In this document: one piece after another, positions 40,729 through 49,969 of the stretch
Numbering within the stretch: position 1 is the first letter of the stretch
Layout: every line of letters begins with the position of its first letter
The notes under the pieces: generated by a model
What the model was told of the DNA's origin: nothing
The model's database searches: none
Seen by the model: the letters and a program-made list of their open reading frames with translations, nothing else
Assembly (NCBI GenBank): GCA_001801105.1
Contig: MGWS01000014.1
Location: 20,129-77,790 of the forward strand
Reading direction: 5' to 3'
Source: Gallionellales bacterium GWA2_60_18
GTDB taxonomy: Bacteria > Pseudomonadota > Gammaproteobacteria > Burkholderiales > Gallionellaceae
DNA: 57,662 nt
Position numbers and translations under genes: made by a program

Positions 40729-42029
40729 CACTGTTCCCGAAGACACTGCTGGCGCGCGCCTTCCTGCTCATCGTGGTGTTGATCATGGTTTCGCTGGCGT
40801 CTTCGCTGGCGATCTCCCGCCATCTCCAGGAGGAGCCGCGCGCGCAGCAGATGGCGCAACTGGTGGTGTCGGTGGTGAACCTGACGCGCGCTGCGGTGCT
40901 GTCTGCCGCACCCGAATGGCGCGGCGCGCTGCTGGACGAGCTGGCCGAAGCGGAAGGGCTGCGCGTGCAACCGGCGGAGAGCGGTGAAGTGCTCAAGCCT
41001 TTGCCGGAGCGTCCCGCGGCATTGCGTTTGATGGCGGAAAAGATACGCCGCGAGCTGGGCGAGGACACCCGTCTTGCGGCTGAACGCAACGGTGTGGAGG
41101 CCTTGTGGGTGAGCTTCTTCATCGGCAATGAGGAATTCTGGGTGTCCGTTCCCAGGGAGCGCGTCGAACGCCCGGCGTCGCAGCGCCTGCTGGTCTGGGG
41201 CGGCGTGGTGCTGGTGCTGGCATTGCTGGGCGGATATCTCATCGCGCGCCAGGTTGCGCGCCCGTTGAAGCGGTTCGCCGGGGCGGCGCGGCTGGTGGGC
41301 GAGGGCAAGACGCCGCCGTCGTTGCCGGAGCAGGGTGCGCAGGAGGTCGTCGCGGTGGCGCAAGCCTTCAACCGCATGTCGGAAGACCTCGCGTCGCACG
41401 AACGCGAGCGCGCCATCGTGCTCGCCGGCATCTCGCACGACCTGCGCACCCCGCTGGCGCGCGTGCGCCTTGCCGCCGAGATGACTCAGGATGCCGCGCT
41501 GCGCGACGGCATGGCTGCCGATGTGGAACAGATGGATGCCGTGATCCGGCAGTTCCTCGATTATGCGCGTCTCGACGAGAACGAGGCCGTCGCGCCGGCC
41601 GATGTGACTGTGCTGGTGCGCGACGTCGTGCAACAGTTTGCGCCGCAGGTGGGCGGTATCGAGCTGGATCTGGCGGCGCTGCCGCCGGTTCCGGTCAGGC
41701 CGCTGTTGCTCCGGCGCGCACTGGCCAATCTGCTGGACAACGCCGTCAAATACGGCGGTGGCGAGATCGCGGTGCAGTTGCGGCAGGAGGGCGGGAATAT
41801 GGTGCTGGCGGTGGCGGATCGCGGCGCCGGCATACCCGAGACGCAACGGGAAGCGGTCAAGCGTCCGTTCGTGCGGCTGGAAAGCGCGCGCAGCGATGCG
41901 GGCGGATCGGGGCTCGGCCTGGCCATCGTCGCGCGTGCCGCGCGGCTGCATGGCGGGGAGTTCCTGCTGGAACAACGCGCGGGGGGCGGGTTGCTGGCGA
42001 AGCTGGTGCTGCCGATAAATCCCCGGTGA
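40725..42029 (+). CDS. envZ: EnvZ-like sensor histidine kinase
   Basis: 434 residues; the GTG start overlaps the regulator's stop by four bases. Helix 1 is about 7-29, a periplasmic domain about 30-145, helix 2 about 150-172, HAMP about 173-225. The phospho-acceptor motif AGISHDLRTPLARVRLAAEM is the EnvZ type. N box LANLLDNAVKYG, G1 DRGAGIP and G2 GSGLGLAIV are intact. With the OmpR homologue it forms a classical osmo/envelope-sensing pair. It converges on the helicase gene with a four-base gap. Confidence 0.92.
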   Translation: MTLFPKTLLARAFLLIVVLIMVSLASSLAISRHLQEEPRAQQMAQLVVSVVNLTRAAVLSAAPEWRGALLDELAEAEGLRVQPAESGEVLKPLPERPAALRLMAEKIRRELGEDTRLAAERNGVEALWVSFFIGNEEFWVSVPRERVERPASQRLLVWGGVVLVLALLGGYLIARQVARPLKRFAGAARLVGEGKTPPSLPEQGAQEVVAVAQAFNRMSEDLASHERERAIVLAGISHDLRTPLARVRLAAEMTQDAALRDGMAADVEQMDAVIRQFLDYARLDENEAVAPADVTVLVRDVVQQFAPQVGGIELDLAALPPVPVRPLLLRRALANLLDNAVKYGGGEIAVQLRQEGGNMVLAVADRGAGIPETQREAVKRPFVRLESARSDAGGSGLGLAIVARAARLHGGEFLLEQRAGGGLLAKLVLPINPR

Positions 42030-42033
42030 GGGG

Positions 42034-43959
42034 TTAGACCGGCTTGAAGAACGCCACCGCCACCGCCTCGTCGCGCGTGCGCTTGAACGGCGGCAGGCTC
42101 TGCCAGATGCGCCGGCCATAGTGTTTGCCGATGATGCGCGGGTCGCAGATCATCAGCACGCCGCGGTCGGCCTCGTCGCGGATCAATCTTCCCGCGCCTT
42201 GCTTCAGCGCGATGATGGCGCGCGGCAACTGGTATTCCATGAAGGCGTTGCGCCCCTGTTTCTTCAGTTGTTCGATGCGCGCGGACAGCACCGGGTCGTC
42301 CGGCGGCGCGAACGGCAGCTTGTCGATGATGACCAGCGACAGCGCCTCGCCGCGCACGTCCACGCCTTCCCAGAACGATTGGCTGCCGAGCAGCACCGCG
42401 TTGCCGTGCTCGCGGAAGCGTGCCAGCAGTTCGTTGCGCGAGCCTTCGCCCTGCAATAGCAGCGGATAGTCCCAGCCGCGCCGGTCGAACTCCGCCTGCA
42501 ATATCTCGTGGGCGCGCTGCATCGCGCGCAGGCTGGTGAACAGCAGGAAGGCGCGTCCCTTGCTGGCTCCGATCAGCGGCAGCGATGCCTGCACCACTGC
42601 CTCGGTGTAGCCGTCGCTGTTTGGCTCCGGCAGGTTCTGCGGCACATACAGCAAGGCCTGTTCGCCGTAGTTGAACGGGCTGTCCCAGCAGGCGGTACTG
42701 GCCTTGAGCAGCCCCATCTCGGTCTGGTAGTGCGAGAAATCCTGCTTCACCGCCAGCGTCGCGGAAGTGAAGATCCAGGCGCGTGCGCTGCCGCCGATCT
42801 GTTTTTCGAATATCTCGGCGATGGACAGCGGCGTGGTGTTGAGTTGCAGCGAATGATGGAACACTTCCAGCCATCTGACCTGGTCCGGTTCGTCGCCCTT
42901 TTGCCATTTGCCCAGTTGCTGCGCCAGTGCCTGTGCGCGCTGCCAGCAATTATCCAGCCCTTCGCCGCGCTCCGCCTGTTGTTCCAGCAAGCCGGAAAGC
43001 TGTGCCAGTTTCTCGCCCAGCGTCTTCAGTGCGGGCGCGAACTCCTTGAAATTTTCTGCGGCACTGGCGGGCAGGCGGCCTTCCTTCTTGAATGCCAGGC
43101 GCAGGTCGCGCGCAGCCTTGTCCAGTTCGTCGCACGCCTTGGGCAGCGGCGCGAAATCCTTGGCTGCGGCGGCAGTCTCGATGCGGGTGTCGCTGGCAAG
43201 TTCGAGCAGTTGCGAAGTGGACAGGTTTTCGCCGAAGAACAGGCTGGCGGTTTCCGGCAACTGGTGTGCCTCGTCGAAGATCACCGTGTTGCAGGCCGGC
43301 AGCAGTTCCGCCACGCCCTCGTCGCGCAGCATCACATCGGCGAAGAACAGGTGATGGTTCACCACCACGACATCCGCCTTCATCGCCTCGCTGCGCGCCT
43401 TGAGCACGAAGCAATCCTTGTGGTTGGGGCATTCCTGACCGATGCAGTTGTCGCGCGTCGAGGTGACATGCATCCAGATCGGCGCGTTCTCCGGCACGTC
43501 GGCCAGCCCGCTCCTGTCGCCGCTTTGCGTCACCTTGGCATATTTCACGATCCTGTCGAGATGGCGCACGTCCTCGCGCGTCTTGAACAGCCCGTCGTTC
43601 TGAGATCGTTCCAGATGATAGTGGCACACATAGTTGGCGCGCCCCTTGAGCAACGCCACCGATACACCCGCTTTCAGCGCGTCGCGCACCATCGGCAGGT
43701 CTTTCTGGAACAGCTGGTCCTGCAGGTTCTTGGTGCCGGTCGAGATGATCACCTTGCCGCCGTTGAGCAGCGCGGGCACCAGATAGGCGAAAGTCTTGCC
43801 CGTCCCGGTGCCCGCCTCAACCACCAGGATCGCGTTGTCGCGTATCGCCTCGGCCACGGCCAGCGCCATCTCGCGCTGCTGCGCGCGCGGGCGGAAAGCG
43901 GCGACCTCGGCGGCAAGCGGACTCTGATCGGAAAAGAAACGTTCGACTTCGGCGGACAC
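42034..43959 (-). CDS. DinG/YoaA-type iron-sulfur ATP-dependent DNA helicase
   Basis: 641-residue superfamily 2, XPD-like 5'-3' helicase acting in DNA repair. Walker A is EAGTGTGKTFAYL (about 48-60). Four Cys for the iron-sulfur cluster are seen in YVCHYHL and CIGQECPNHKDC. The DEAH box is in VIFDEAHQLPET, the helicase C-terminal region has FTSLRAMQ and QSFWEGVDVRGEAL, and QGAGRLIRDEADRGV is motif VI. The length and lack of extra exonuclease favour YoaA over E. coli DinG. The start is a GTG at 43959. The gap 43960-44292 contains a MITE-like element and otherwise nothing recognised. Confidence 0.93.
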   Translation of the reverse strand: MSAEVERFFSDQSPLAAEVAAFRPRAQQREMALAVAEAIRDNAILVVEAGTGTGKTFAYLVPALLNGGKVIISTGTKNLQDQLFQKDLPMVRDALKAGVSVALLKGRANYVCHYHLERSQNDGLFKTREDVRHLDRIVKYAKVTQSGDRSGLADVPENAPIWMHVTSTRDNCIGQECPNHKDCFVLKARSEAMKADVVVVNHHLFFADVMLRDEGVAELLPACNTVIFDEAHQLPETASLFFGENLSTSQLLELASDTRIETAAAAKDFAPLPKACDELDKAARDLRLAFKKEGRLPASAAENFKEFAPALKTLGEKLAQLSGLLEQQAERGEGLDNCWQRAQALAQQLGKWQKGDEPDQVRWLEVFHHSLQLNTTPLSIAEIFEKQIGGSARAWIFTSATLAVKQDFSHYQTEMGLLKASTACWDSPFNYGEQALLYVPQNLPEPNSDGYTEAVVQASLPLIGASKGRAFLLFTSLRAMQRAHEILQAEFDRRGWDYPLLLQGEGSRNELLARFREHGNAVLLGSQSFWEGVDVRGEALSLVIIDKLPFAPPDDPVLSARIEQLKKQGRNAFMEYQLPRAIIALKQGAGRLIRDEADRGVLMICDPRIIGKHYGRRIWQSLPPFKRTRDEAVAVAFFKPV

Positions 43960-44040
43960 GGCGGGGACGGTAATGGGTTCTCAGCCGTGATGGTATCGCA
44001 AAGCGGCTGTTTCCGGCTGCCCGATGTTCGGGCGAGTAAG

Positions 44041-44184
44041 GGAAACGCTGAATAAATCGCCGAGCGGGATGAAGCGCAAGGCGCACGGAGCGCAGGAACC
44101 GCAGTGTACATGGAAGTACATGAGGATTCCGAGCACCGCGCAACGCAGCGATTCGCTCGCGCAGGCATTTATTCAGCGTTTTCC
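44041..44184. mobile_element. MITE-like element A with 17-18-base terminal inverted repeats
   Basis: Arms GGAAACGCTGAATAAAT (44041-44057) and its complement at 44167-44184, with one extra base, enclose about 110 bases with no gene. The interior has GCGCAAGGCGC, then CGCAG followed by a hairpin TGTAC/GTACA (44105-44109, 44116-44120), GAGGA, GAGCA and CAACGCAG. The same order of short motifs is found in the element before bamA. It occupies the 333-base gap between the helicase and permease genes. No transposase is nearby, so it would need one in trans. Confidence 0.7.
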
Positions 44185-44292
44185 AAGGAGAATTGCCGGG
44201 CGCAAGGTGTATGGCTTCCTGCCAGGCGCGGCGTTATAGTGCGGCAGCGATATTGCGCGGGCCGCGAGACTGATGATTCCAGCCGATAGAAC

Positions 44293-46785
44293 ATGAACCT
44301 GCTCCTGTCCCTCAATCTGTTGCGCCGCGACTGGCGCGCCGGGGAATGGCGCGTGCTGCTGCTGGCGCTGCTGCTGGCGGTGGGCAGCCTCGCCACCGTC
44401 GGCCTGTTCGCCGACCGCGTGCGGCAAGCCTTGCAGCAGGAGGCGACCAGCCTGATCGGGGCGGACCTGCGCATCACTTCGTCCCGCCCGCTGCCGCCGG
44501 GCTATCGTGCAGGCGCCGAGGCGCGCGGCCTGCGTGCCATCGAGAGCCGCAGCTTCCAGAGCATGGTGACGTTCCGCGAGCAGGCGCTGCTCTCCAGGAT
44601 AGAGGCGGTGGAGCGAGGTTATCCGTTGCGCGGGAAGATCGAGATCGAACCGCCCTCACCCCCGCCCCTTCTCCCGCCTGCGGGCGAGGGGAGTGGCGGC
44701 ATTCCCGCGCCCGGCACGGTGTGGGCGGATGAGCGGCTGCTGCGCCGCCTCGACTTGCGCGTGGGCGACGAGGTGGGCATCGGCGCGCGGCGCTTCACGG
44801 TGGCGGCGCGCATTGTGAAGGACATCGACCTGTCCATCGGTTTCTCCGGTTTCGCGCCGCGCGTGCTGATGAACAGGCAGGACCTGGCCGCGACCGGCTT
44901 GCAGCAGGAAGGCAGTCGCATCACCTATCGCCTGATGGTGGCGGGCGAGGCGGTGCTGGTGGCTGCGTTGCGCGACGGGTTGAAGTCGCAACTGTCCGGT
45001 AACGAGAGGCTGGAGGATGTGCGCGATGCGCGTCCGGAGATACGCAATGCGCTGGAGCGCGCCGAGCATTTTCTCGGCCTGGCCGCGCTGACTGCGGCCA
45101 TTCTCGCGGGCGCGGCGCTGGCGCTGGCGGCGCGGCGTTTCGTGCTGCGCCATCTGGATACCTGCGCGGTGATGCGCTGTCTCGGCGCGCAGCAGGGGCA
45201 GGTGCTGCGGCTGTTCTTGTATCAGTTCATCCTGGTCGGGGCGGGCGCGGTGTTGCTCGGCTGTGTCCTGGGTTATGCCACGCAGGCGCTGCTGGTCTGG
45301 CTGGTCGAGACCATGCGCGAGGCGGATCTGCCGCAGCCTTCCATATTGCCCGCGCTCAAGGCGGCAGCCAGCGGCTTCGCGCTGCTGCTGGGCTTCGCCT
45401 TCCTGCCGCTGTTGCAATTGCGCCGGATATCGCCATTGCGCGTGCTGCGCCGCGAACTGGGCGTGCCGCCGCCGAACGCGGTGCTGGCCTATGGGTTGGC
45501 CGTGCTGGTGCTGGCCGGATTGTTCCTGTGGCATTCCGGCTCGGCCAGGCTGGGGCTGGCGATGCTGGGCGGCTTGCTCGTCGGGCTGGCCGTGTTCGGC
45601 GCGTTGGCTTGGCTGATACTGAATGCGCTGGCGCGCCACGTCACGCATCCGGGAGTGCGCTGGCGCCATGCGCTGAACAATCTGGTGCGCCATGGGCGCG
45701 GCAACGCGCTGCAGGTCGTCGCGCTGGCGCTGGGCGGCATGGCGTTGCTGCTGCTGACGCTGGTGCGCGCCGACCTGTTGCAGGGCTGGCAGGACAAGCT
45801 GCCGCCGGATACGCCGAACCGCTTCGTGGTAAGCATCCAGCCGCATCAGCGGCAGGCAGTGCTGGATTTCTTCGCGCGCGAACAACTGCCGCAACCGCAG
45901 TTGCAGCCGATGGTGCGCGGGCGGCTGGTCGCGATCAACGACAGGCCCGTCAATGGCGACAGTTACGCCGACTCGCGCGCGAGCCGGCTGGTGGAGCGCG
46001 AATTCAACCTGTCGTACATGGATGACATGCCGGAGTGGAACGAACTGGTGAGCGGCAAGTGGTGGGTTGCGGGGGCGAATGGTGAGTTGTCGGTCGAGGA
46101 GGGTATCGCCGAAACGCTGGGTCTCCGGCTCGGCGATATGCTGACCTACGACGTGGCAGGCACTTCTTTCAGCGCGCGTATCACCAGCTTGCGCAAGGTG
46201 GAGTGGGATTCGATGCGGGTGAATTTCTTCGTGATCGCTACGCCGGAGCTGCTCGGGGACTATCCGGCGAGCTATCTGGCCAGTTTCCATCTGCCGCCGG
46301 ACAAGCTGCGCGCGGGCGACCGGCTGGTGCGCGAATTCCCCAACCTGCTGCTGATCGACACCGGCGCGGTGATCGCGCAGGTACGCCACATCATGGATCA
46401 GATCACCCGGGTGATGGGCGCGGTGTTCCTGTTCACGCTGCTGTCCGGTTTCGCGGTGCTGTACGCCGCGCTGCTCGCCACGCAGGACGAGCGCCGCTTC
46501 GAGGCGGCGGTGCTGCGCACGCTGGGAGCGGACGGGCACTACCTGAGGCGGCTGCACCTGTCGGAGTTCGCCGTGCTGGGCGGCCTGAGCGGCCTGTTCG
46601 CTGCTGCGGGTGCGGTGCTGATGGGCTGGGTGCTGGCGCGCTTTGTCCTAGAGATACCCTATCGTCCGGATATCGCCATCTGGCCGGTCGGCGTGCTCGG
46701 CGGCGTGGTGGCGGTGGCGCTGGCGGGGTGGCTGGGCACGCGCCGCATCTCCAGCCTGTCGCCGCTGGCGATATTGCGCGAATAG
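44293..46785 (+). CDS. FtsX-like ABC transporter permease (YbbP type)
   Basis: 830-residue inner-membrane permease with two FtsX modules. One helix near the N-terminus (about 20-40) precedes a large periplasmic region, a three-helix block about 255-370, further helices about 390-445 and 470-490, a second periplasmic region about 500-690, and a final block about 700-825. The pattern matches YbbP, which with an ATPase (YbbA) and a lipase-like partner is linked to lipid or lipoprotein handling; no ATPase gene is adjacent. About residues 118-137 (PPSPPPLLPPAGEGSGG) are encoded by a palindromic repeat and look foreign to the family. Confidence 0.9.
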   Translation: MNLLLSLNLLRRDWRAGEWRVLLLALLLAVGSLATVGLFADRVRQALQQEATSLIGADLRITSSRPLPPGYRAGAEARGLRAIESRSFQSMVTFREQALLSRIEAVERGYPLRGKIEIEPPSPPPLLPPAGEGSGGIPAPGTVWADERLLRRLDLRVGDEVGIGARRFTVAARIVKDIDLSIGFSGFAPRVLMNRQDLAATGLQQEGSRITYRLMVAGEAVLVAALRDGLKSQLSGNERLEDVRDARPEIRNALERAEHFLGLAALTAAILAGAALALAARRFVLRHLDTCAVMRCLGAQQGQVLRLFLYQFILVGAGAVLLGCVLGYATQALLVWLVETMREADLPQPSILPALKAAASGFALLLGFAFLPLLQLRRISPLRVLRRELGVPPPNAVLAYGLAVLVLAGLFLWHSGSARLGLAMLGGLLVGLAVFGALAWLILNALARHVTHPGVRWRHALNNLVRHGRGNALQVVALALGGMALLLLTLVRADLLQGWQDKLPPDTPNRFVVSIQPHQRQAVLDFFAREQLPQPQLQPMVRGRLVAINDRPVNGDSYADSRASRLVEREFNLSYMDDMPEWNELVSGKWWVAGANGELSVEEGIAETLGLRLGDMLTYDVAGTSFSARITSLRKVEWDSMRVNFFVIATPELLGDYPASYLASFHLPPDKLRAGDRLVREFPNLLLIDTGAVIAQVRHIMDQITRVMGAVFLFTLLSGFAVLYAALLATQDERRFEAAVLRTLGADGHYLRRLHLSEFAVLGGLSGLFAAAGAVLMGWVLARFVLEIPYRPDIAIWPVGVLGGVVAVALAGWLGTRRISSLSPLAILRE
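44653..44693. repeat. Palindromic repeat inserted in frame in the FtsX-like permease gene
   Basis: The plus strand reads CCCTCACCCCCGCCCCTT, CTCCCGCC, TGCGGGCGAGGGGAG. It belongs to the same family as 35574-35613 (read on the minus strand) and 28931-28968. It codes for a Pro/Gly-rich stretch in the first periplasmic region and keeps the frame. Confidence 0.72.
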
Positions 46786-46790
46786 CGGAA

Positions 46791-46820
46791 ACAGGCTTTT
46801 GGGAGGCAGCCTGTCTCTTT
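46791..46820. terminator. Hairpin between convergent permease and ald genes
   Basis: ACAGGCT (46791-46797) pairs with AGCCTGT (46808-46814), followed by CTCTTT. The stem is modest and the T-run short, so it is a possible terminator serving the permease gene. Confidence 0.4.
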
Positions 46821-46832
46821 GGTGTCCGGGCG

Positions 46833-47948
46833 TCAGTCGAGAAAAGATTCCGCCGGGTGGTAGTCCAGGCCGAACGCTTCGGCGACCTTGCGGTGCGTGA
46901 TCTTGCCGCCGATGATGTTGAGTCCGTTGAGTAGTTCCGGCGTCTCCCTCAGTGCCAGCCGGTATCCCTTGTTCGCCAGTTTCAGCACATAGGGCAAGGT
47001 GGCGTTGGTCAGCGCCAGCGTCGAGGTGATCGGTACCGCACCGGGCATGTTGGCCACGCCGTAGTGGACTATGCCGTCCACGATGAAGGTCGGGTCCTCG
47101 TGCGTGGTCGGACGCGTGGTTTCGACGCAACCGCCCTGATCGACCGAGACATCCACGATCACCGCCCCCTGGCGCATCGCCTTGAGGTCTTCGCGGCGGA
47201 TCAGTTTGGGGGCAATGGCGCCGTGGATCAGCACCGCGCCGACGACCAGGTCGGCAGCGGCGATCTGTTCCAGCAGATTGTGCCGGTTCGAGAAAACCAA
47301 CTGCACGTTGGCCGGCATGACATCGCTCAGGTAACGCAACCTTTCCAGCGAAACGTCGAGGATGACGACGCTGGCACCCATGCCGGCAGCGATCTTGGCC
47401 GCATTCACGCCGACCACGCCGGCGCCGAGTATCACGGCTCTTGCGGGCGGCACACCGGGCACGCCGCCCAGCAAGACGCCGCGCCCGCCATTCAGCTTCT
47501 CCAGATACTTGGCGCCTTCCTGCACCGCCATGCGTCCGGCCACTTCCGACATGGGGGTCAGCAACGGCAGCTCGCGCGAGTGCAACTCGACCGTTTCATA
47601 AGCGATGCAAACCGCACCGGAAGCCATGTGCGCCCTGGTCAACTGCTCGCTGGCGGCAAAATGGAAGTAGGTAAAAACGACCTGGCCGCGCCTGATGCGT
47701 TTCCACTCCGCTTCGATCGGCTCTTTCACTTTTACGATCAGCTCGGATGCCGCCCAGACCGCATCGGCATCCTTCGCGATCTGCGCGCCGGCAGCCAGAT
47801 ATTGTGCGTCGCTGAAACCGCTGCCCAGGCCCGCCCCCGTTTCCACGATCACCGAATGGCCTGCCGATGTCAAAGCCTCTGCACCGGCCGGTACCAGCGA
47901 GACACGGTTTTCGTTGGTCTTGATCTCTTTGGGGATGCCTATTTTCAT
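46833..47948 (-). CDS. ald: Alanine dehydrogenase
   Basis: NAD-dependent enzyme that converts L-alanine to pyruvate and ammonia and the reverse. The 371-residue length is typical. Seen: MKIGIPKEIKTNENRVSLVPAGA with the pyruvate-binding Arg, KVKEPIEAEW with the catalytic Lys, AYETVE, the Rossmann segment VILGAGVVGVNAAKIAAGMGA, and VDVSVDQGGCVETTRPTTH. The frame runs further upstream, but ATG 47948, preceded by AGAGGA, gives the family start. It is a single gene facing the permease and divergent from rpsB. Confidence 0.96.
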   Translation of the reverse strand: MKIGIPKEIKTNENRVSLVPAGAEALTSAGHSVIVETGAGLGSGFSDAQYLAAGAQIAKDADAVWAASELIVKVKEPIEAEWKRIRRGQVVFTYFHFAASEQLTRAHMASGAVCIAYETVELHSRELPLLTPMSEVAGRMAVQEGAKYLEKLNGGRGVLLGGVPGVPPARAVILGAGVVGVNAAKIAAGMGASVVILDVSLERLRYLSDVMPANVQLVFSNRHNLLEQIAAADLVVGAVLIHGAIAPKLIRREDLKAMRQGAVIVDVSVDQGGCVETTRPTTHEDPTFIVDGIVHYGVANMPGAVPITSTLALTNATLPYVLKLANKGYRLALRETPELLNGLNIIGGKITHRKVAEAFGLDYHPAESFLD

Positions 47949-48124
47949 GTGCTGTCCTCTGTGATGTGGGGTGGTGGGCCGGTGCTTGGCGCAAGACCCT
48001 GCCGGGATGGCTAGTTTGTTTCGCGTCCGGGTATTGGCTAAGGTACATGAGCCGATTTGTTTTAGCCAGCTGGATGCAAACATGGGGCCGATAAGCTTTA
48101 GCTGCCAGTTGGTCGGGATTCAGG

Positions 48125-48153
48125 TTGAGCGAAGTGCGGCTTGGTGCTAGAAT
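48125..48153 (+). promoter_or_regulatory. rpsB promoter
   Basis: TTGAGC (48125-48130) and TAGAAT (48148-48153) with a 17-base spacer are close to the sigma-70 consensus. Transcription would start near 48160, leaving a leader of about 100 bases before rpsB. Confidence 0.65.
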
Positions 48154-48160
48154 GCGCGCC

Positions 48161-48180
48161 GCTCCGGAATAGGCCGGAGC
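48161..48180 (+). promoter_or_regulatory. rpsB leader hairpin, possible S2 autoregulatory element
   Basis: GCTCCGG and CCGGAGC form a perfect 7-base stem with a six-base loop at the very 5' end of the predicted transcript. rpsB leaders in proteobacteria are known to mediate feedback by S2; that this hairpin does so is inferred from position. Confidence 0.45.
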
Positions 48181-48263
48181 TAATTTCCCGCTCGCGCAAG
48201 TTGGGGTGCTCTCAGGAGTCAGGCTGGCGAGTGGTAGTTCATAACCCTTACTCAGGAGTAATC

Positions 48264-48992
48264 ATGGCTGTAACTATGCGTCAAATGCTGGAGGCCGGTG
48301 TCCATTTCGGTCACCAGACCCGTTTCTGGAATCCCAAGATGGCGCCGTACATCTTCGGGCATCGCAACAAGATCCATATCATCAACCTGGAAAAGACCGT
48401 GGTGAAATTCGCCGAAGCGGAGAATTTCGTGCGCAAGCTGGCGGCGAAGAAGGGTGCAATCCTGTTCGTGGCGACCAAGCGTCAGGCACGCGACATCATC
48501 CAGGAAGAAGCGGTGCGCGCCGACTCCCCGTTTGTCAATTATCGCTGGCTGGGCGGCATGCTGACCAACCACAAGACCGTGCAGCTGTCCATCAAGCGCC
48601 TGCGCGAGCTGGAGGAACTGACCGCCGAAGGCGCTTCCGAAAAGATTTCCAAAAAAGAATCGCTGATGATGAAGCGCGAACTGGAAAAGCTGGACCGCAG
48701 CCTGGGCGGCATCAAGGATATGCAAGGTCTGCCGGCTGCCCTGTTCGTGATCGACGTCGGCTACCAGAAGGGCGCCATCGTCGAGGCGCAGAAGCTGGGC
48801 ATCCCGGTGATCGGCATTGTCGATACCAACAATTCCCCGCTGGGTGTGGATTACATCATTCCGGGCAACGACGATTCCACGCAGGCGATCCGCCTGTATG
48901 CGCGCGGCATCGCCGACGCGGTGCTGGAAGGCCGTGCGCAGGCGCTGAACGAACTGGTCGAACAGGTCGCGCAAGCCGAACAGGCTGCTTGA
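48264..48992 (+). CDS. rpsB: 30S ribosomal protein S2
   Basis: 242-residue small-subunit protein needed for S1 docking on the ribosome. It has the standard start [24 protein letters not shown] and conserved [31 protein letters not shown] and [17 protein letters not shown] 48264 follows CAGGAG. It is the first gene of the rpsB-tsf-pyrH-frr block, with a hairpin and T-run between it and tsf. Confidence 0.98.
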   Translation: MAVTMRQMLEAGVHFGHQTRFWNPKMAPYIFGHRNKIHIINLEKTVVKFAEAENFVRKLAAKKGAILFVATKRQARDIIQEEAVRADSPFVNYRWLGGMLTNHKTVQLSIKRLRELEELTAEGASEKISKKESLMMKRELEKLDRSLGGIKDMQGLPAALFVIDVGYQKGAIVEAQKLGIPVIGIVDTNNSPLGVDYIIPGNDDSTQAIRLYARGIADAVLEGRAQALNELVEQVAQAEQAA

Positions 48993-49009
48993 GTCAGGGT
49001 CAGGCGCAC

Positions 49010-49033
49010 AAAGGGGCGCGAGCCCCTTTTTTT
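49010..49033 (+). terminator. Intrinsic terminator or attenuator between rpsB and tsf
   Basis: An 8-base perfect stem AAAGGGGC (49010-49017) / GCCCCTTT (49022-49029) with loop GCGA is followed by a T-run to 49033. Because tsf follows at 49065 on the same strand with no obvious promoter between, it probably attenuates rather than ends transcription. That would adjust the amounts of S2 and EF-Ts. Confidence 0.8.
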
Positions 49034-49064
49034 GTAGGTTTTTTTAGATTCGTGGAGTGAAGAA

Positions 49065-49964
49065 ATGGCAGAAGTTACTGCAAGCATGGTCAAGGAACTG
49101 CGCGAGGCGACCGGTCTCGGCATGATGGAATGCAAGAAGGCGCTGGTCGAGGCCGACGGCGACTTCAAGGTTGCCGAAGAGCAGCTGCGCATCAAGAGCG
49201 GCGCCAAGGCGAGCAAGGCCTCGTCGCGCGTGACCGCCGAAGGCGTGATCAGCACGTTCATCGCGCCGGACGGCAAGAGCGGCGCCGTGGTCGAAGTCAA
49301 CTGCGAGACCGACTTCGTGGCCAAGAACGACGACTTCATCGCGTTCGCGAAGAACGTCGCCGAAACGGTGGCGAAGAACGATCCGACCGATATCGAGGCA
49401 TTGTCTGCTATGGCGCTTGCCAATGGTTCCGGCAGCGTGGAAGAAACCCGCAAGGCGCTGGTGATGAAGCTCGGCGAGAACGTCACCATCCGTCGCCTGG
49501 AGCGCTATGCGACCAGCACCGGCAAGCTGTCCAGCTACCTGCACGGCAGCAAGATCGGCGTATTGCTGAACTTCGCCGGCGGCGACGATACGCTCGGACG
49601 CGACATCTGTATGCACATCGCGGCGAGCAAGCCGAAGTCCATCGACGCTTCCGGCGTGAACCAGGAAGAGATCGCCACCGAACGCCGCATCGCCATCGAG
49701 AAGGCGCGCGAAGCCGGCAAGCCGGATGCGATGCTGGAAAAGATCGCCGAAGGCACGGTGCAGAAGTTCCTCAAGGAAGTCACCCTGATGGGGCAGGTGT
49801 TCGTCAAGGCCGAGGATGGCAAGCAGACCATCGAGCAATTGCTGAAGAGCAAGGACGCCTCGGTGACTGCCTTCCAGATGTTCGTGGTGGGCGAAGGCAT
49901 CGAGAAAAAAGTGGAAGACTATGCGGCTGAAGTGGCCGCCGCAGTAGCTGCCGCACAGGGTTGA
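49065..49964 (+). CDS. tsf: Translation elongation factor Ts
   Basis: 299-residue nucleotide exchange factor for EF-Tu. The N-terminal UBA-like part has [39 protein letters not shown], the signature contacting EF-Tu, follows, then two core domains and the C-terminal segment with [18 protein letters not shown]. Its start lies 32 bases after the terminator T-run. The stop precedes the pyrH start by a few bases. Confidence 0.98.
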   Translation: MAEVTASMVKELREATGLGMMECKKALVEADGDFKVAEEQLRIKSGAKASKASSRVTAEGVISTFIAPDGKSGAVVEVNCETDFVAKNDDFIAFAKNVAETVAKNDPTDIEALSAMALANGSGSVEETRKALVMKLGENVTIRRLERYATSTGKLSSYLHGSKIGVLLNFAGGDDTLGRDICMHIAASKPKSIDASGVNQEEIATERRIAIEKAREAGKPDAMLEKIAEGTVQKFLKEVTLMGQVFVKAEDGKQTIEQLLKSKDASVTAFQMFVVGEGIEKKVEDYAAEVAAAVAAAQG

Positions 49965-49969
49965 ACAGC

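Noticed and set aside
44104..44289. Short frame inside and after MITE-like element A
   Set aside because: It is made of the element's repeats and has no ribosome site or homology-like features.
44656..46557. 633-codon frame opposite the FtsX-like permease
   Set aside because: Composition is Gln/His/Arg-rich with no domain. The sense strand has clear membrane helices and FtsX features.
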